DNA of 63,285 nucleotides, from positions 1 to 63,285 of the forward strand of contig PAPM01000009.1 in the NCBI GenBank assembly GCA_002708905.1, in the 5' to 3' direction. The notes below the pieces were generated by a model. It did not search any database. It was not told the origin of the DNA and was given only the letters and a program-made list of their open reading frames with translations. Both the position numbers and the translations under genes were made by a program. Shown here piece by piece: positions 8,663-18,806 of the stretch. The stretch is from Pseudomonadales bacterium. GTDB lineage: Bacteria > Pseudomonadota > Gammaproteobacteria > Pseudomonadales > Ketobacteraceae. Numbering within the stretch: position 1 is the first letter of the stretch; every line of letters starts with the position of its first letter.

Positions 8663-10846
8663 ATGAGTATGGATGGCGCGTTACAAACCTTTTTTGCGGA
8701 AGCCGACGAATTATTGGAGTACATGGAATCCGCCTTATTGCGGTTGGAAGATGGTGAGGCGGATTCTGAAACCCTCAATGAAATTTTCCGTGCAGCCCAT
8801 ACCATCAAAGGTTCAGCGGGCTTGTTCGGCCTGCATGCGATCGTGGGTTTCACCCACTTTGTCGAAAATGTACTGGATAAAGCGCGTTCGGGTCAGTTCA
8901 AAATTGACACTAAACTGCAGGGATTAATGCTGCAATGCAAGGATCACATTTGCACCCTGTTGGACGCGGTGAAGGCTGGTCAGGAACCTGCGCAGGCCGT
9001 TCTGCAAACCGGTGAGGACCTGTTGCAGAAATTGCAACCCTGGCTTGATTCCTCTCAGGCTGAAGCAACGAAGGATGCAGCGACAGGGCTGGAGCCGTCA
9101 ACGGCTGAATCAGGGGCCTGGCATATCTCGCTTCGGTTGGGCGATGATGTTTTACAAAACGGAATGGACCCGCTGTCGTTTCTACGCTTTCTCAATGGCA
9201 TTGGGGAAATAACCGATCTGGTGACCCTCGACGATGCACTGCCCGATTCGGTGGAAGCGTTTGATCCTGAATTACTCTATCTTGGATTTGAGCTCAACCT
9301 GGTTACCGACCAGGATCGGGCGGCGATCGAGGAAGCATTTTGTTTCGTGCAGGAAGGCTCTGATATTCGGATTCTGCCGCCCAGCAGCAAAGTGGAAGAA
9401 TACGTTCAATTAATTCGATCCCTGCCGGAAAGTGAGCATAAGCTGGGTGAAATTCTGGTACGAAGTGGTGTCATTACCCAGGCTGCGTTGGATCGTGCGC
9501 TGGACGAGCAAACGGTGCAGTCCATGCAAAACGGCGATCAGCAGATGCTGGGTGAAATCCTGACTGCCAAGCAGACTGTGCCGCATGCCGTTGTGGATGC
9601 AGCGCTGGATAAACAAAAGAAATTCAAGGATCGCCCGGTCCAGGAAAGCCGGTTCATCCGGGTCGATGCCGATAAGCTGGATAACCTGATCAATCTGATC
9701 GGGGAACTGGTGATCAGCCGTCAGCGGGTTGACCTGCTGGCATCTGAAACCCAGCATGGTCCTCTGTTGGACGCGGTGGCCAGTTTGGGTGGCTTCACAG
9801 AACATATAAGAGACGCCGCCTTAACCCTGCGTATGGTGCCCATCGGTGATACCTTCCAACGTTTCCGCCGTTTGGTGCGGGATACAGCAACGGAGCTGGG
9901 CAAGAGCATTGATTTGAAAATCCGTGGTGCGGAAACCGAGTTGGACCGTTCCATGGTGGAAAAGCTCACTGATCCGCTTACGCATATCGTACGCAATGCC
10001 ATTGATCATGGTATCGAGTCCGAGGCAGTGCGTGCCCAGCGCGGTAAACCGGAAACCGGCACCCTGTGTTTGTCTGCCTACCATGATGCCGGCATCATCG
10101 TGATCGAGGTCAGTGATGACGGTGGTGGTCTGGATTTGGAGCGGATTCGTAACAAGGCGGTCGCCAATGGAGTGATTGATGCGGGTTCCTCAATCACAGA
10201 CCACGATGTTCGCCAATTGATATTCCACCCGGGACTCTCCACCGCTGAGAAAGTGACGGACCTGTCCGGTCGTGGTGTCGGCATGGATGTGGTGAAGCGT
10301 AATATCGACGCATTACAGGGCAGTGTGGATATTGATTCCACGCCCGGACAGGGTACCCGGCTCAGAATCCGATTGCCTTTGACGCTGGCGATTATTGACG
10401 GTTTCCACGTTGCCTCCCGTAACACCCATTTCATTATTCCCCAGAACACCGTACTGGAATGCATGGATCTGGAGTTGTTGAAACAGGATGAAGGGCGCAA
10501 CTGCATCAACTTGCGGGGTGAACAGATTCCATTTATTCGCCTGAGCGAGATTTTTGCCCTGCCGCAAAAGTCAGAAGTGCTGGACGACCAGCGTGAAAAG
10601 CTGGTGGTGGTCCAGTTTGGGGAAACCCGTTCGGGCATTGTGGTGGAAGATCTGTTTGGTGAAGTGCAAACCGTGGTGAAGCCGCTGAGTCCGATATTCC
10701 AGGCCTTGCAGGGAGTGGGTGGTTCCAGTTTGCTGGGTAGTGGAGATATAGCCTTTATCCTCGATGTGCCGCAACTGATTGAGTTGGCGGTGCGGGTTGA
10801 GGATCGGAAAAGTCGTGGCCTGAGCTACGCCATGAAGGAGAGATAA
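8663..10846 (+). CDS. cheA: CheA histidine kinase with a GspE_N-like repeat region
   Basis: The 727-residue kinase contains, in order, an Hpt domain with phosphorylated His46 (AAHTIKGSAG), a central region 150-240 that may bind CheY/CheB, a repeat region 260-318, the dimerisation helices, a CheA-type ATPase domain (HIVRNAIDHGIES at 441-453, SDDGGG at 484-489, GRGVGMDVVK at 536-545), and a C-terminal CheW-like domain from about 570. The region 260-318 holds two copies of a pattern like LGEIL-x(12-14)-AALD-x-(A/Q), as in GspE_N/MshEN domains. An alternative ATG lies 6 bases downstream. It drives CheY and CheB phosphorylation for this cluster. Confidence 0.96.
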   Translation: MSMDGALQTFFAEADELLEYMESALLRLEDGEADSETLNEIFRAAHTIKGSAGLFGLHAIVGFTHFVENVLDKARSGQFKIDTKLQGLMLQCKDHICTLLDAVKAGQEPAQAVLQTGEDLLQKLQPWLDSSQAEATKDAATGLEPSTAESGAWHISLRLGDDVLQNGMDPLSFLRFLNGIGEITDLVTLDDALPDSVEAFDPELLYLGFELNLVTDQDRAAIEEAFCFVQEGSDIRILPPSSKVEEYVQLIRSLPESEHKLGEILVRSGVITQAALDRALDEQTVQSMQNGDQQMLGEILTAKQTVPHAVVDAALDKQKKFKDRPVQESRFIRVDADKLDNLINLIGELVISRQRVDLLASETQHGPLLDAVASLGGFTEHIRDAALTLRMVPIGDTFQRFRRLVRDTATELGKSIDLKIRGAETELDRSMVEKLTDPLTHIVRNAIDHGIESEAVRAQRGKPETGTLCLSAYHDAGIIVIEVSDDGGGLDLERIRNKAVANGVIDAGSSITDHDVRQLIFHPGLSTAEKVTDLSGRGVGMDVVKRNIDALQGSVDIDSTPGQGTRLRIRLPLTLAIIDGFHVASRNTHFIIPQNTVLECMDLELLKQDEGRNCINLRGEQIPFIRLSEIFALPQKSEVLDDQREKLVVVQFGETRSGIVVEDLFGEVQTVVKPLSPIFQALQGVGGSSLLGSGDIAFILDVPQLIELAVRVEDRKSRGLSYAMKER

Positions 10847-10849
10847 AGA

Positions 10850-11371
10850 ATGAATGTGCAGCAAATGATGGCTGAGGACGGCGCGAATGAGATGGAAACC
10901 TCCAACGCCAGACAGTTTCTCACCTTTCGCATTGGTAAAGAATACTTTGGCATTGAGCTGGAGCAGACGCGGGAGATTCTGGAGTATACCGGGGTGACGG
11001 AAGTGCCGTTGATGCCGAAATTCCTAAGCGGTGTTATCAACCTGCGTGGCGAAATGGTGCCGGTCATTGATCTGGCGGTGCGTCTGGGGAGGCCGGCCAT
11101 CAAGGTGCAGCGACGTACCTGTATTATTGTGGTGGAAATCCATGCCCAGGATCAGGACCATGTGTTGGGCTTGCTGGCAGACGGTGTCAGCGAAGTGGTG
11201 GAGATACCTAACCAGGAAATTGAGAAAGCTCCTTCCTTTGGCGCCAACATCCGGGCTGAGTTTATCCAGGGAATTGCCAAGCGGGATAATCAGTTTGTGG
11301 TGTTGTTGGATGCGGCCAATGCGTTGTCAGTGAATGAACTGGCGCATTTGGTTGAGACTGAGCTGCAGTAA
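10850..11371 (+). CDS. cheW: CheW coupling protein
   Basis: The 173-residue CheW couples receptors to CheA. Typical segments are FLTFRIGKEYFGIEL near residue 24, a GVINLRGEMVPVIDL block near 60, and the GLLADGVSEVVEIP stretch. It carries about 20 extra N-terminal residues ahead of the first CheW strand. AAGGAG ends 9 bases before the ATG, inside the end of cheA, so the two are translationally close. Confidence 0.95.
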   Translation: MNVQQMMAEDGANEMETSNARQFLTFRIGKEYFGIELEQTREILEYTGVTEVPLMPKFLSGVINLRGEMVPVIDLAVRLGRPAIKVQRRTCIIVVEIHAQDQDHVLGLLADGVSEVVEIPNQEIEKAPSFGANIRAEFIQGIAKRDNQFVVLLDAANALSVNELAHLVETELQ

Positions 11372-11377
11372 CCGTTT

Positions 11378-12745
11378 ATGCGCCTTTCAAGTCGGTTTGC
11401 GCTGGTGAGCGGGCTGCAGTTGGCTGCTGTTGGTGTCTTGGTGTACGGCAGCCTGCTACAACCCTTCAGTCCGTCTACCCAGTGGTGGATTGCAGGCGTT
11501 GTGTTGTTATTGATGTTGGCTTCGGCAGTCTGGTTGCGTTGGAGTATCAAGCGTGCTCTGGGTGCAGAGCCCGAGCAAATTCATCGATTGCTGGAACGCA
11601 TGAACCATGGTGATTTCCAGGCTGCTGCGATGGGTGCTCATTCCCTGTATTCCCATTCCCTGTATTCCTGTGCACTCACCCTGCAAAGCCGTTTGCGCAG
11701 TGTGATGGGGGCGTTGAAGTCCACCTCCGATGCTTTGGCAGCCGCATCGGAACAGGTAAATCAAACCGCGTCTTCGTTGTCGGATGGCGTCACAGTTCAG
11801 GCCAACGGGGTGGCGGATACCTCCAATGCCATGGATCAGATTGCCAACTCCATCAGCCACAACAACCAACACGCCAACCAAACGGATGCAATTGCCAAAC
11901 AGGCTTGTATCGATGTGGAAGAGTGCAGTGAGGCGGTTTTGGGTACCGTCCAGGCAATGCAAAATATTGCCGAGCGCATCAGCATCATCAATGATATCGC
12001 TTACCAGACGAATCTGCTTGCTTTGAATGCGGCGATCGAAGCGGGGCGGGCGGGAGAACAGGGGCGAGGCTTCTCAGTGGTGGCGTCTGAAGTCCGCAAA
12101 CTGGCAGAACGTTGTCAGCAGGCGGCCCGGCAAATCAGTGAAGAAGCCACGGCCAGTGTGAAGCAGTCGGATCAGGCCGGGCTGTTGCTGGATAAAATGG
12201 TGCCGTCCATTCGCCGGACGGCGGACCTGGTTCAGGAAATTGCCCATGCCTCCACGGAGCAGACCAGCGGGGCGCAGCAGATCAATTCTGCCATGGGGCA
12301 GATCAATAAAACCCTGCAGGAAACGGCAGCGGCCTCACGTCAGCTCAGTAATACGGCAGGTGAATTGATGACGCGGGTTACAGAACTGCGCAGAACCATC
12401 GGTTTCTTCGATTCCAGAGATCTTAATCGTGTCGAAAAGCCTGCGGTGAAAGCGAAGGTTGAGCCCAAAGCTCAGCCCAAACCTGTAAGGCCTACGCTTG
12501 CTCGACCAAAAACGCAGGCACAGAAGCAAGCGCCCGTCCGGTCGGTACAGTCCCACACTGCGGCAACCAAGAGCACTCCCAGAAGCAGCACGCCACAAGC
12601 GGCGCAATCCAAGCCAAAGCAAAGGCCTGTAAAACCAGATGCGGCAAAAGTTTCGGTCCTGGCGCCGAAGCCAAAACCGAAATCCCCCGTTGCAGTGAGT
12701 CCCCACGCGGATGAGGACGACCAATTCTTTGTACACTACGACTAA
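11378..12745 (+). CDS. Chemoreceptor with long Pro/Lys-rich C-terminal tether
   Basis: The 455-residue receptor occupies the place of aer2/mcpB in the P. aeruginosa che2 cluster but has no PAS-heme module. It has two hydrophobic segments (about 10-28 and 34-53) with almost no periplasmic part, then a signalling domain with tip [20 protein letters not shown]. After residue 350 comes a roughly 90-residue flexible tail rich in Pro, Lys and Ala that ends in [11 protein letters not shown]. In Aer2/McpB a C-terminal pentapeptide docks CheR2; this acidic-aromatic ending may do the same, though its sequence differs. An in-frame 15-base duplication lies at 11639-11668. Confidence 0.9.
   Translation: MRLSSRFALVSGLQLAAVGVLVYGSLLQPFSPSTQWWIAGVVLLLMLASAVWLRWSIKRALGAEPEQIHRLLERMNHGDFQAAAMGAHSLYSHSLYSCALTLQSRLRSVMGALKSTSDALAAASEQVNQTASSLSDGVTVQANGVADTSNAMDQIANSISHNNQHANQTDAIAKQACIDVEECSEAVLGTVQAMQNIAERISIINDIAYQTNLLALNAAIEAGRAGEQGRGFSVVASEVRKLAERCQQAARQISEEATASVKQSDQAGLLLDKMVPSIRRTADLVQEIAHASTEQTSGAQQINSAMGQINKTLQETAAASRQLSNTAGELMTRVTELRRTIGFFDSRDLNRVEKPAVKAKVEPKAQPKPVRPTLARPKTQAQKQAPVRSVQSHTAATKSTPRSSTPQAAQSKPKQRPVKPDAAKVSVLAPKPKPKSPVAVSPHADEDDQFFVHYD
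11639..11668 (+). repeat. 15-bp perfect tandem duplication inside a chemoreceptor gene
   Basis: CATTCCCTGTATTCC occurs twice head to tail (11639-11653 and 11654-11668). It keeps the frame and doubles the pentapeptide HSLYS in the membrane-proximal linker of the receptor. Confidence 0.9.
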
Positions 12746-12761
12746 CAAGGATGGTGACCAC

Positions 12762-13580
12762 ATGACGGCGTCTGCCTGTGAAGTGGTGCTAAGCGAACCG
12801 GAGTTTCGTCTCTATCAATCGCTGTTTTCCGATAGGCTGGGTATCCATCTGCCGGATCAAAAGCTAACGCTGGTGGGCACCAGGCTGTGGAAGCGGTTGC
12901 GTGCTCGGGGTATCAATAGCTACACAGACTACTATCACCTGATCAATCAGCCGGACCAGCAGGAAGAACTCTGCCGCGCGCTTGAGCTAATCACTACCAA
13001 TGAAACCTATTTCTTTCGCGAACCCCTGCATTTCGAGTTCCTTAAGGACACCATATTGCCCGAGCTGAAGCACAAGGATACGGTCAGGGTGTGGAGTGCA
13101 GCCTGTTCCAGCGGGGAAGAGCTGTTCAGTATTGCGATGGTATTGGCAGACCAGCGTATAGGTAAGTGGGAATTACTGGGCAGTGATATCAATCAGTCCA
13201 TGTTGGAAAAGGCACGCAGGGCAATTTATCTGGATCAGCGCACTGAACATATGCCGTTGGAATACCGGCGTCGATTTTGTCGGCGCGGTACGGGCCCCCA
13301 TCATGGCAGTCTGCGTATTGAACCTGATCTGCGCAGCCGCATCAAACTGCAGAATATTGAACTGCATCAACCGTTGCCTGATATAGGCAGCTTCGACCTG
13401 GTGTTTTTGCGCAACGTCATGATCTACTTTGACAATGCTACCCGGCAGAATGTAGTGCAGCAGATTGTGAATCATATTCATAACGGCGGTTACTTGTTTG
13501 TCGGTCATTCTGAAAGCCTGCGGGGGGTATGTTCAGGTCTGGTTCAAGTTCAGCCGGCTATCTACCAGGTGCAAAAATAA
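12762..13580 (+). CDS. cheR: CheR protein-glutamate methyltransferase
   Basis: The 272-residue enzyme transfers methyl groups from S-adenosylmethionine to receptor glutamates. It shows the N-terminal helical domain, the TNETYFFRE motif near 80-88, the SAM-binding segment VWSAACSSGEELFSIAM, and DLVFLRNVMIYFD near the C-terminus. The ATG at 12762 is chosen for the AAGGATGGTGA just upstream; an in-frame ATG at 12711 would overlap the receptor gene by 35 bases. The stop TAA shares its last base with the cheD start. Confidence 0.94.
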   Translation: MTASACEVVLSEPEFRLYQSLFSDRLGIHLPDQKLTLVGTRLWKRLRARGINSYTDYYHLINQPDQQEELCRALELITTNETYFFREPLHFEFLKDTILPELKHKDTVRVWSAACSSGEELFSIAMVLADQRIGKWELLGSDINQSMLEKARRAIYLDQRTEHMPLEYRRRFCRRGTGPHHGSLRIEPDLRSRIKLQNIELHQPLPDIGSFDLVFLRNVMIYFDNATRQNVVQQIVNHIHNGGYLFVGHSESLRGVCSGLVQVQPAIYQVQK

Positions 13581-14065
13581 TGACGACCCTGTCCGATTTG
13601 GTGGTGCAACCCGGAGAATGGTATTTCGGTCAGGCACCGGCCCGGATCAGTACCCTGCTGGGGTCCTGTGTGGCGGTTACGGTATGGCACCCGATACTTC
13701 GGTGTGGTGGACTGTGCCATTACCTGTTGCCAAATCGGCCGACCAGTGCAGACGCCCTGACCGTACCCAATGCCCGCTATGGGGTTGATGCCCTCGAACT
13801 TTTGCGCTGTGAAATGATTGGCCAGGCGCCGTTGTCTGAGTATCACATCAGTTGTTTTGGCGGTGCGGTCATGTTCAGTGGGAATCAGAAAGTGGGTGAG
13901 TCCAACGCTGAACTGGCCCACAAGTGGCTGCGGTTGCACTCGATTACACCCAAGCAAGAGGTGTTGGGTGGTAACAAGGGACGTAAAATCAAAATGGATC
14001 TGGCGACGGGTGGAATTCACATGGAGGTCTTGGACCTGGAATGGTCTCAGGGAGCAGGAATATGA
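13580..14065 (+). CDS. cheD: CheD chemoreceptor glutamine deamidase
   Basis: The 161-residue CheD has the catalytic Cys in [10 protein letters not shown] near residue 28, the catalytic His in GGLCHYLLP, and the glycine-rich SCFGGAVMF segment. CheD converts receptor glutamines to glutamates and can also bind CheB or CheC-type proteins. The start at 13580 overlaps the cheR stop (TAATG), and the end overlaps the cheB start (ATGA), so cheR, cheD and cheB are translationally coupled. A start at 13529 would overlap cheR by 52 bases and is unlikely. Confidence 0.92.
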   Translation: MTTLSDLVVQPGEWYFGQAPARISTLLGSCVAVTVWHPILRCGGLCHYLLPNRPTSADALTVPNARYGVDALELLRCEMIGQAPLSEYHISCFGGAVMFSGNQKVGESNAELAHKWLRLHSITPKQEVLGGNKGRKIKMDLATGGIHMEVLDLEWSQGAGI

Positions 14066-15114
14066 CCATTAATGTGCTGGTGGTGGATGATTCCGCCGTT
14101 GTGCGACAAGTGCTGCAGGCGATTCTGAACGAAGCCCGGGACATCCAGGTATATGCGGTTGCCTCCGATCCTCTGTTTGCGCGGCTACACATGGAAAAAC
14201 AGTGGCCGGACGTGATTGTGCTGGATATTGAAATGCCCCGCATGGATGGGCTCACGTTTCTGCGCCAGATTATGCAGGAACGGCCGACACCGGTGGTCAT
14301 CTGCTCTTCATTGGCGGAAAGTGGCGCGGAACTGACGGTGCAGGCCCTGGCGGCGGGTGCGGTGGATGTGGTGACTAAACCGAAGTTGGGTGTAAAAGGT
14401 TTTTTGGAGGATACCAAGCGGGAGTTCTGGCAGATTATTCGTGCAGCGGGATCATCCCACGTCCGCAGACCCAAATCCATTCCGCCCGGGAATGTGCCAG
14501 TGTCGGCGGCTCCTGTTGCCGGCAGGCCCGCCGACCTGGTGAATCTGGCGCAGACGACGGACTACCTGGTGGCGATCGGTACGTCCACCGGCGGAACCCA
14601 AGCGCTGGAGCAACTCCTCACCCAGTTGCCCGGGACCTGTCCGGGTATCATGGTGGTGCAACACATGCCGGAAAAATTCACGGCAGCCTTTGCCGAACGG
14701 ATTAATAAGGTGGCGGTTATTGAAGTTAAAGAAGCGGAAACCGGGGATCGGGTGTTGCCGGGCCGGGCTTTGATTGCACCCGGTGGATACCACATGGAGG
14801 TGGAGCGCAGTGGTGCCCAGTTTGTTGCCAAGGTATTTCGTGGTCCGGCTGTAAACCGGCATTGCCCTTCTGTGGATGTGCTGTTTCGTTCAGTGGCAAA
14901 GCACGCGGGCCGTAATGCAACGGGAATCATCATGACCGGAATGGGAGACGATGGTGCCCGTGGCCTGCTGGAAATGAAAAATGTCGGGGCGCGCACCATT
15001 GCCCAGGATGAGGCTTCCTGTGTGGTGTTTGGGATGCCCAAGGAAGCCATTAATTTGGGAGCGGCGGGAGAGATTGTGTCGCTGGAGAACATGCACAGAA
15101 TGATTTCCCGCTAA
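14062..15114 (+). CDS. cheB: CheB protein-glutamate methylesterase
   Basis: The 350-residue protein has an N-terminal receiver domain (Asp9-Asp10, phospho-acceptor Asp55 in [11 protein letters not shown]), a linker, and the CheB esterase domain with the catalytic Ser in IGTSTGG, His in [10 protein letters not shown] and Asp in [11 protein letters not shown]. Phosphorylation by CheA would activate removal of receptor methyl groups, giving adaptation opposite to CheR. It is the last gene of the operon and converges on xerC with only 6 bases between the stop codons. No hairpin terminator is visible there. Confidence 0.95.
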   Translation: MTINVLVVDDSAVVRQVLQAILNEARDIQVYAVASDPLFARLHMEKQWPDVIVLDIEMPRMDGLTFLRQIMQERPTPVVICSSLAESGAELTVQALAAGAVDVVTKPKLGVKGFLEDTKREFWQIIRAAGSSHVRRPKSIPPGNVPVSAAPVAGRPADLVNLAQTTDYLVAIGTSTGGTQALEQLLTQLPGTCPGIMVVQHMPEKFTAAFAERINKVAVIEVKEAETGDRVLPGRALIAPGGYHMEVERSGAQFVAKVFRGPAVNRHCPSVDVLFRSVAKHAGRNATGIIMTGMGDDGARGLLEMKNVGARTIAQDEASCVVFGMPKEAINLGAAGEIVSLENMHRMISR

Positions 15115-15120
15115 CGGGTA

Positions 15121-16029
15121 TCAGGATTCGTCTTTCTTTTTTGCCCGTGGATGGGCCTGGTCATAAACTTTAGCCAAGTGCTGAAAATCCAGATGGGTGT
15201 AGATTTGCGTGGTGGAGATATCGGCGTGTCCCAGCAATTCCTGTACGCTGCGCAGATCGCCGCTGGATTCCAGCATATGGCTGGCAAAGGAATGGCGTAA
15301 CAGGTGTGGATGCACATTGCGATCAATGCCCTGTTTGATTCCCCATTGCCGGAAACGCTTTTGTATGGTGGACGGATGCAGCGGTTTGCCCTGTTTGCTG
15401 ACAAATAAAGTGTCGTCTATAGGGGTGAATTGATCACGCAGGTCGAGCCAGATCTGTATGGCCTGCTCAGCCTTGCTACCCACAGGCACCAGCCGTTCTT
15501 TTTTCCCCTTCCCTAATACCCGCACCGACGATTCCGTTTGATCGTAATCCTTGAGCTTCAGATTCAGCAGTTCGCTCAGGCGCAGCCCGGAGGAGTAGAA
15601 CAGTTCCAGTATCGCCAGATCCCGAACCACCAGCGGATCGCTGTCATCGATGTTGAGCAGCTGGTTCATCTGGTCCACGTCCAGGGTATGGGGCAGCTTT
15701 CTTTCGCCTTTGGGTGGCCGCACACCCTGGGCAGGGTTGGCGTCGGCTTTACCGTGTTGGATCAGAAAATTAAACAGGCCGCGGATACTGGCCAAAAGCC
15801 GCTGCAGGGTTTTGCTTTTACCGCCCTTGCGATGACGCTCTGCAATCAATACGCGGATATGGTGGGGCTGGATCTCAGTGTGGTGTTGCAGTTGCTTCTG
15901 TTCACAAAATTGCTGTAACAGGAGCAGGTCGCGCCGATAGCCTTCCACGGTGTGGGGCGACAGCATTCGTTTCCGGGCCAGGTGATCCAGATAACGTTGT
16001 ATGCTGTCGGCCAGGTCATCCATGGTCAT
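15121..16029 (-). CDS. xerC: XerC tyrosine recombinase
   Basis: The 302-residue recombinase has the full catalytic set: Arg in SSGLRLSEL, Lys in LGKGKKERLVP, HLLRHSFASH with the His/Arg pair, LGHADISTTQ with the second His, and the nucleophile Tyr in IYTHLDF. With XerD it resolves chromosome dimers at dif during division. Its place directly after DUF484 and dapF is the standard pseudomonad arrangement, so it is the housekeeping XerC, not an element integrase. The first ATG is followed by a second in-frame ATG two codons on. Confidence 0.96.
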   Translation of the reverse strand: MTMDDLADSIQRYLDHLARKRMLSPHTVEGYRRDLLLLQQFCEQKQLQHHTEIQPHHIRVLIAERHRKGGKSKTLQRLLASIRGLFNFLIQHGKADANPAQGVRPPKGERKLPHTLDVDQMNQLLNIDDSDPLVVRDLAILELFYSSGLRLSELLNLKLKDYDQTESSVRVLGKGKKERLVPVGSKAEQAIQIWLDLRDQFTPIDDTLFVSKQGKPLHPSTIQKRFRQWGIKQGIDRNVHPHLLRHSFASHMLESSGDLRSVQELLGHADISTTQIYTHLDFQHLAKVYDQAHPRAKKKDES

Positions 16030-16039
16030 CCATGCCCGG

Positions 16040-16729
16040 CTACTTCAGAAAGTGAAACAGGCGCCGGCTGAGGATGTCCCCAACATAGCGGGCAAAGGTC
16101 GTATCCATATTGGAATTGAAGTAGTTGGGGTCTTGACTGCCCAGGGCCAACAGTCCCAGCTCACCGTTGAAGTGGAGGGGAATCAAAGCCGCTGACCCGT
16201 CGCTGCGATCATAACCGGGGAACAGGAATTTCATTTCGCGCTGGCGCAGGGTGGTGCAAATGATGCGATTCCCTCTTAACAGATCGCCCAACACAGCCTG
16301 CAGGTCGCTTTCACTGGTTACGGCAAAGGGGCCGGTGTCATGGCTGGGTTTGAACAGGAACAGATTGGCTTCGTCCAGTTTGAAATCCTTGGTCAGGATC
16401 TGGCGCAGGCGGCTGCTGAGCTCCCCCAGGTTGCCTGCTTCCAGTAATGCCAACCCCAGGGTGCGAATGCGGTTGAACAGCTTGTCGTTGTCCCGGGCGA
16501 TACTGACGAATTCATTCAGCTTATGGCGCAGTTCGGTGTTGCGGTTACGCAGCACGCTGGCCTGGCGTTCCAGCAACGAACTGGCACTGCCCTGAGCGTG
16601 GGGCAGATCCATATCGTAGAGGATGTCGGGGCGGTTGAGGAAAAAGTCCGGGTTCTGGCGCAGGTAGTTGGCGACGTCTGCAGCGGAGAGTTTTATTTCT
16701 TGTTTTCGTTCAGCGGTGGTTTCGGTCAT
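16040..16729 (-). CDS. DUF484 family protein
   Basis: The 229-residue product has the layout of DUF484 proteins: a helical start ([22 protein letters not shown]), a coiled coil around 60-110, then a GAF-like domain to the end. The family's role is unknown; the GAF-like fold suggests small-molecule sensing. It always travels between dapF and xerC in pseudomonads, as here. The ATG at 16729 overlaps the dapF stop as ATGA; starts further upstream would run into dapF. Confidence 0.9.
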   Translation of the reverse strand: MTETTAERKQEIKLSAADVANYLRQNPDFFLNRPDILYDMDLPHAQGSASSLLERQASVLRNRNTELRHKLNEFVSIARDNDKLFNRIRTLGLALLEAGNLGELSSRLRQILTKDFKLDEANLFLFKPSHDTGPFAVTSESDLQAVLGDLLRGNRIICTTLRQREMKFLFPGYDRSDGSAALIPLHFNGELGLLALGSQDPNYFNSNMDTTFARYVGDILSRRLFHFLK

Positions 16730-17556
16730 AGATACACAGTCCCATCGTATACGGTGGTGGCCGGCCCGGTCATGTACACCGGTTGGTTTTCCCCCTGCCA
16801 TTCGATCTGCAGGTTGCCCCCGGGCAGGGTAACATTCACTTTGTTATCAACAAGATTAGCAGCTATTGAAACAACCGCTGCCGCGCAGGCGCCGGTGCCG
16901 CAGGCGCGGGTTTCGCCTACGCCCCGCTCGAATACCCGCAGGCGGATGTTCTGGCGGTCCACAACCTGGCAAAAACCGATATTGGCTTTGTTTGGGAAGC
17001 GGGGATGGGCTTCCAGTTTGGGCCCCAGTTTTTCCACCGGGGCCTGGTCGATGTCCGTTACCTGCAGAACGCCGTGGGGATTGCCCATGGAGACGCAGGC
17101 CAGCTCATGGATGTCACTGTCCACGTTGAACTTGTAGAGTACCTGCCGGCCTTCGGCCTGCAAAGGAATCTGTTCAGGTTCGAAAATCGGTGCGCCCATG
17201 TTGACGGTCACCAGGTTCTGTCCCACCAAACGCAACTCGATTTTGCCGGTGTTGGTCTCCACGGGAATCACATCTTTATGGGTCAGGCCCTTTTCCCGCA
17301 CGAAACGGGCAAAGCAGCGGGCACCGTTGCCGCACTGTTCCACCTCGCTGCCGTCGGCATTGAAAATGCGGTATTTGAAATCCACATCAGGCGAGGTGGG
17401 GGGGGACACCATCAACAGCTGATCGAAGCCCACACCGGTATGCCGATCCGACAGGCGCCGGATCTGCTCACTGTTGATCTGGATGTTCTGGGTAACCTGG
17501 TTGATCACCATGAAATCGTTACCCAGACCGTGCATTTTGGTGAACTCGATTTTCAT
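16726..17556 (-). CDS. dapF: Diaminopimelate epimerase
   Basis: The 276-residue enzyme interconverts LL- and meso-diaminopimelate for lysine and peptidoglycan. Both catalytic cysteines are visible: [12 protein letters not shown] near residue 73 and [12 protein letters not shown] near 217. The start [15 protein letters not shown] is the family's standard N-terminus; the reading frame is open further upstream but only through lysA. It follows lysA by 5 bases and overlaps the DUF484 start, consistent with one lysA-dapF-DUF484-xerC transcript. Confidence 0.96.
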   Translation of the reverse strand: MKIEFTKMHGLGNDFMVINQVTQNIQINSEQIRRLSDRHTGVGFDQLLMVSPPTSPDVDFKYRIFNADGSEVEQCGNGARCFARFVREKGLTHKDVIPVETNTGKIELRLVGQNLVTVNMGAPIFEPEQIPLQAEGRQVLYKFNVDSDIHELACVSMGNPHGVLQVTDIDQAPVEKLGPKLEAHPRFPNKANIGFCQVVDRQNIRLRVFERGVGETRACGTGACAAAVVSIAANLVDNKVNVTLPGGNLQIEWQGENQPVYMTGPATTVYDGTVYL

Positions 17557-17561
17557 AGCCT

Positions 17562-18806
17562 TCAGGGTACCAGAGATTCCAGGGCAAATTGATCTTCGTA
17601 AGTCTCCCGGCGGCGAATAATGTGGAACTGGTTCCCGTCCACCATCACTTCCGGCACCCGGTTGCGGGTGTTGTAATTGGAACTCATGACAAAACCATAG
17701 GCCCCGGCGGAGCAAACAGCCAGCAAATCCCCCGGTTCAACGCACAACTCCCGGTCCTTACCCAGGAAGTCCCCGGTTTCACACACCGGGCCGACAACAT
17801 CGCTGGCAACGGCTGCACCGGCACGGGGGCTGACGGGGATGATGTCCTGCCAGGCGCTGTACAGGGACGGGCGAATCAGATCGTTCATGGCGGCATCCAC
17901 TACCACGAAATTCTTGATCTCGGTGGATTTCAGCAGTTGCACTTCTGTCACCATGATACCGGCATTGGCGGCGATGGCGCGGCCGGGCTCCATCACCACC
18001 TTCAGTTTGCGGTCACCGAGTTTTTCCAGCAGTGCGCTCACGTATTCAGAGGGGGCCGGTGGCTGCTCGTTGCGATAGCGCACGCCCAGGCCACCGCCAA
18101 TATCCAGGTGGTCGATGACAATACCTTTTGCCGCCAGTTGGTCGATGCGCTCCAGCAAGCGGTCCATGGCGTCCATAAAGGGGTTTACCGTGGTTAACTG
18201 GGAACCGATGTGGCAGTCAATGCCACTGACCTTGATATTGGGCAGTTCTGCAGCCCGCTCAAACACGGCGATGGCGCGGTCGATATCAATGCCGAACTTA
18301 TTTTCCTTCAAGCCTGTGGAAATGTAGGGGTGGGTCTGGGCATCCACGTCCGGGTTTACCCGCAGGGAAATGGCAGCCACCTTGCCCACTTGGCCGGCGA
18401 CCTCATTGAGAATTTCCAGCTCGGCCTCGGATTCCACATTGAAACAGTAAACCCCCACTTCCAGGGCGCGGACCATTTCTTCGCGCAGTTTACCCACGCC
18501 GGAAAACACCACCTTGGCGGGATCGCCACCGGCCCGCAGTACCCGCTCAAGTTCCCCTTGGGACACAATATCAAAACCGGCTCCCAGCTTGGCCAGCACA
18601 TTCAGTACCGCCAGGTTGGAGTTGGCTTTCACGGCATAGCACACCAGATGCGGGTGCGCGCCAAAGGCTTCGTCAAAGGCCAGCCAGGCCGTTTCCAACG
18701 CCTTTCTTGAATAGATGTAGCAGGGGGTATCGACCGCGTTGGCGATCTCACTAACCGGCAGGTCTTCGGCATGGAGTTGGTTGTTACGGTATTCAAAAAC
18801 GCTCAT
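17562..18806 (-). CDS. lysA: Diaminopimelate decarboxylase
   Basis: The 414-residue PLP enzyme performs the last step of lysine synthesis. The PLP-binding Lys is in CYAVKANSN near residue 60. The phosphate-binding GGGLGV segment, the CETGDFLG motif with the partner-subunit Cys and the GAYGF motif are present. Its start overlaps the stop of the upstream lipoprotein gene as ATGA, so lptM and lysA are co-translated. Confidence 0.96.
   Translation of the reverse strand: MSVFEYRNNQLHAEDLPVSEIANAVDTPCYIYSRKALETAWLAFDEAFGAHPHLVCYAVKANSNLAVLNVLAKLGAGFDIVSQGELERVLRAGGDPAKVVFSGVGKLREEMVRALEVGVYCFNVESEAELEILNEVAGQVGKVAAISLRVNPDVDAQTHPYISTGLKENKFGIDIDRAIAVFERAAELPNIKVSGIDCHIGSQLTTVNPFMDAMDRLLERIDQLAAKGIVIDHLDIGGGLGVRYRNEQPPAPSEYVSALLEKLGDRKLKVVMEPGRAIAANAGIMVTEVQLLKSTEIKNFVVVDAAMNDLIRPSLYSAWQDIIPVSPRAGAAVASDVVGPVCETGDFLGKDRELCVEPGDLLAVCSAGAYGFVMSSNYNTRNRVPEVMVDGNQFHIIRRRETYEDQFALESLVP

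Noticed and set aside
15121-16029. Tyrosine recombinase considered as an integrase of a mobile element
   Set aside because: It is the housekeeping XerC, with DUF484, dapF and lysA in the standard order; there are no attachment-site repeats.
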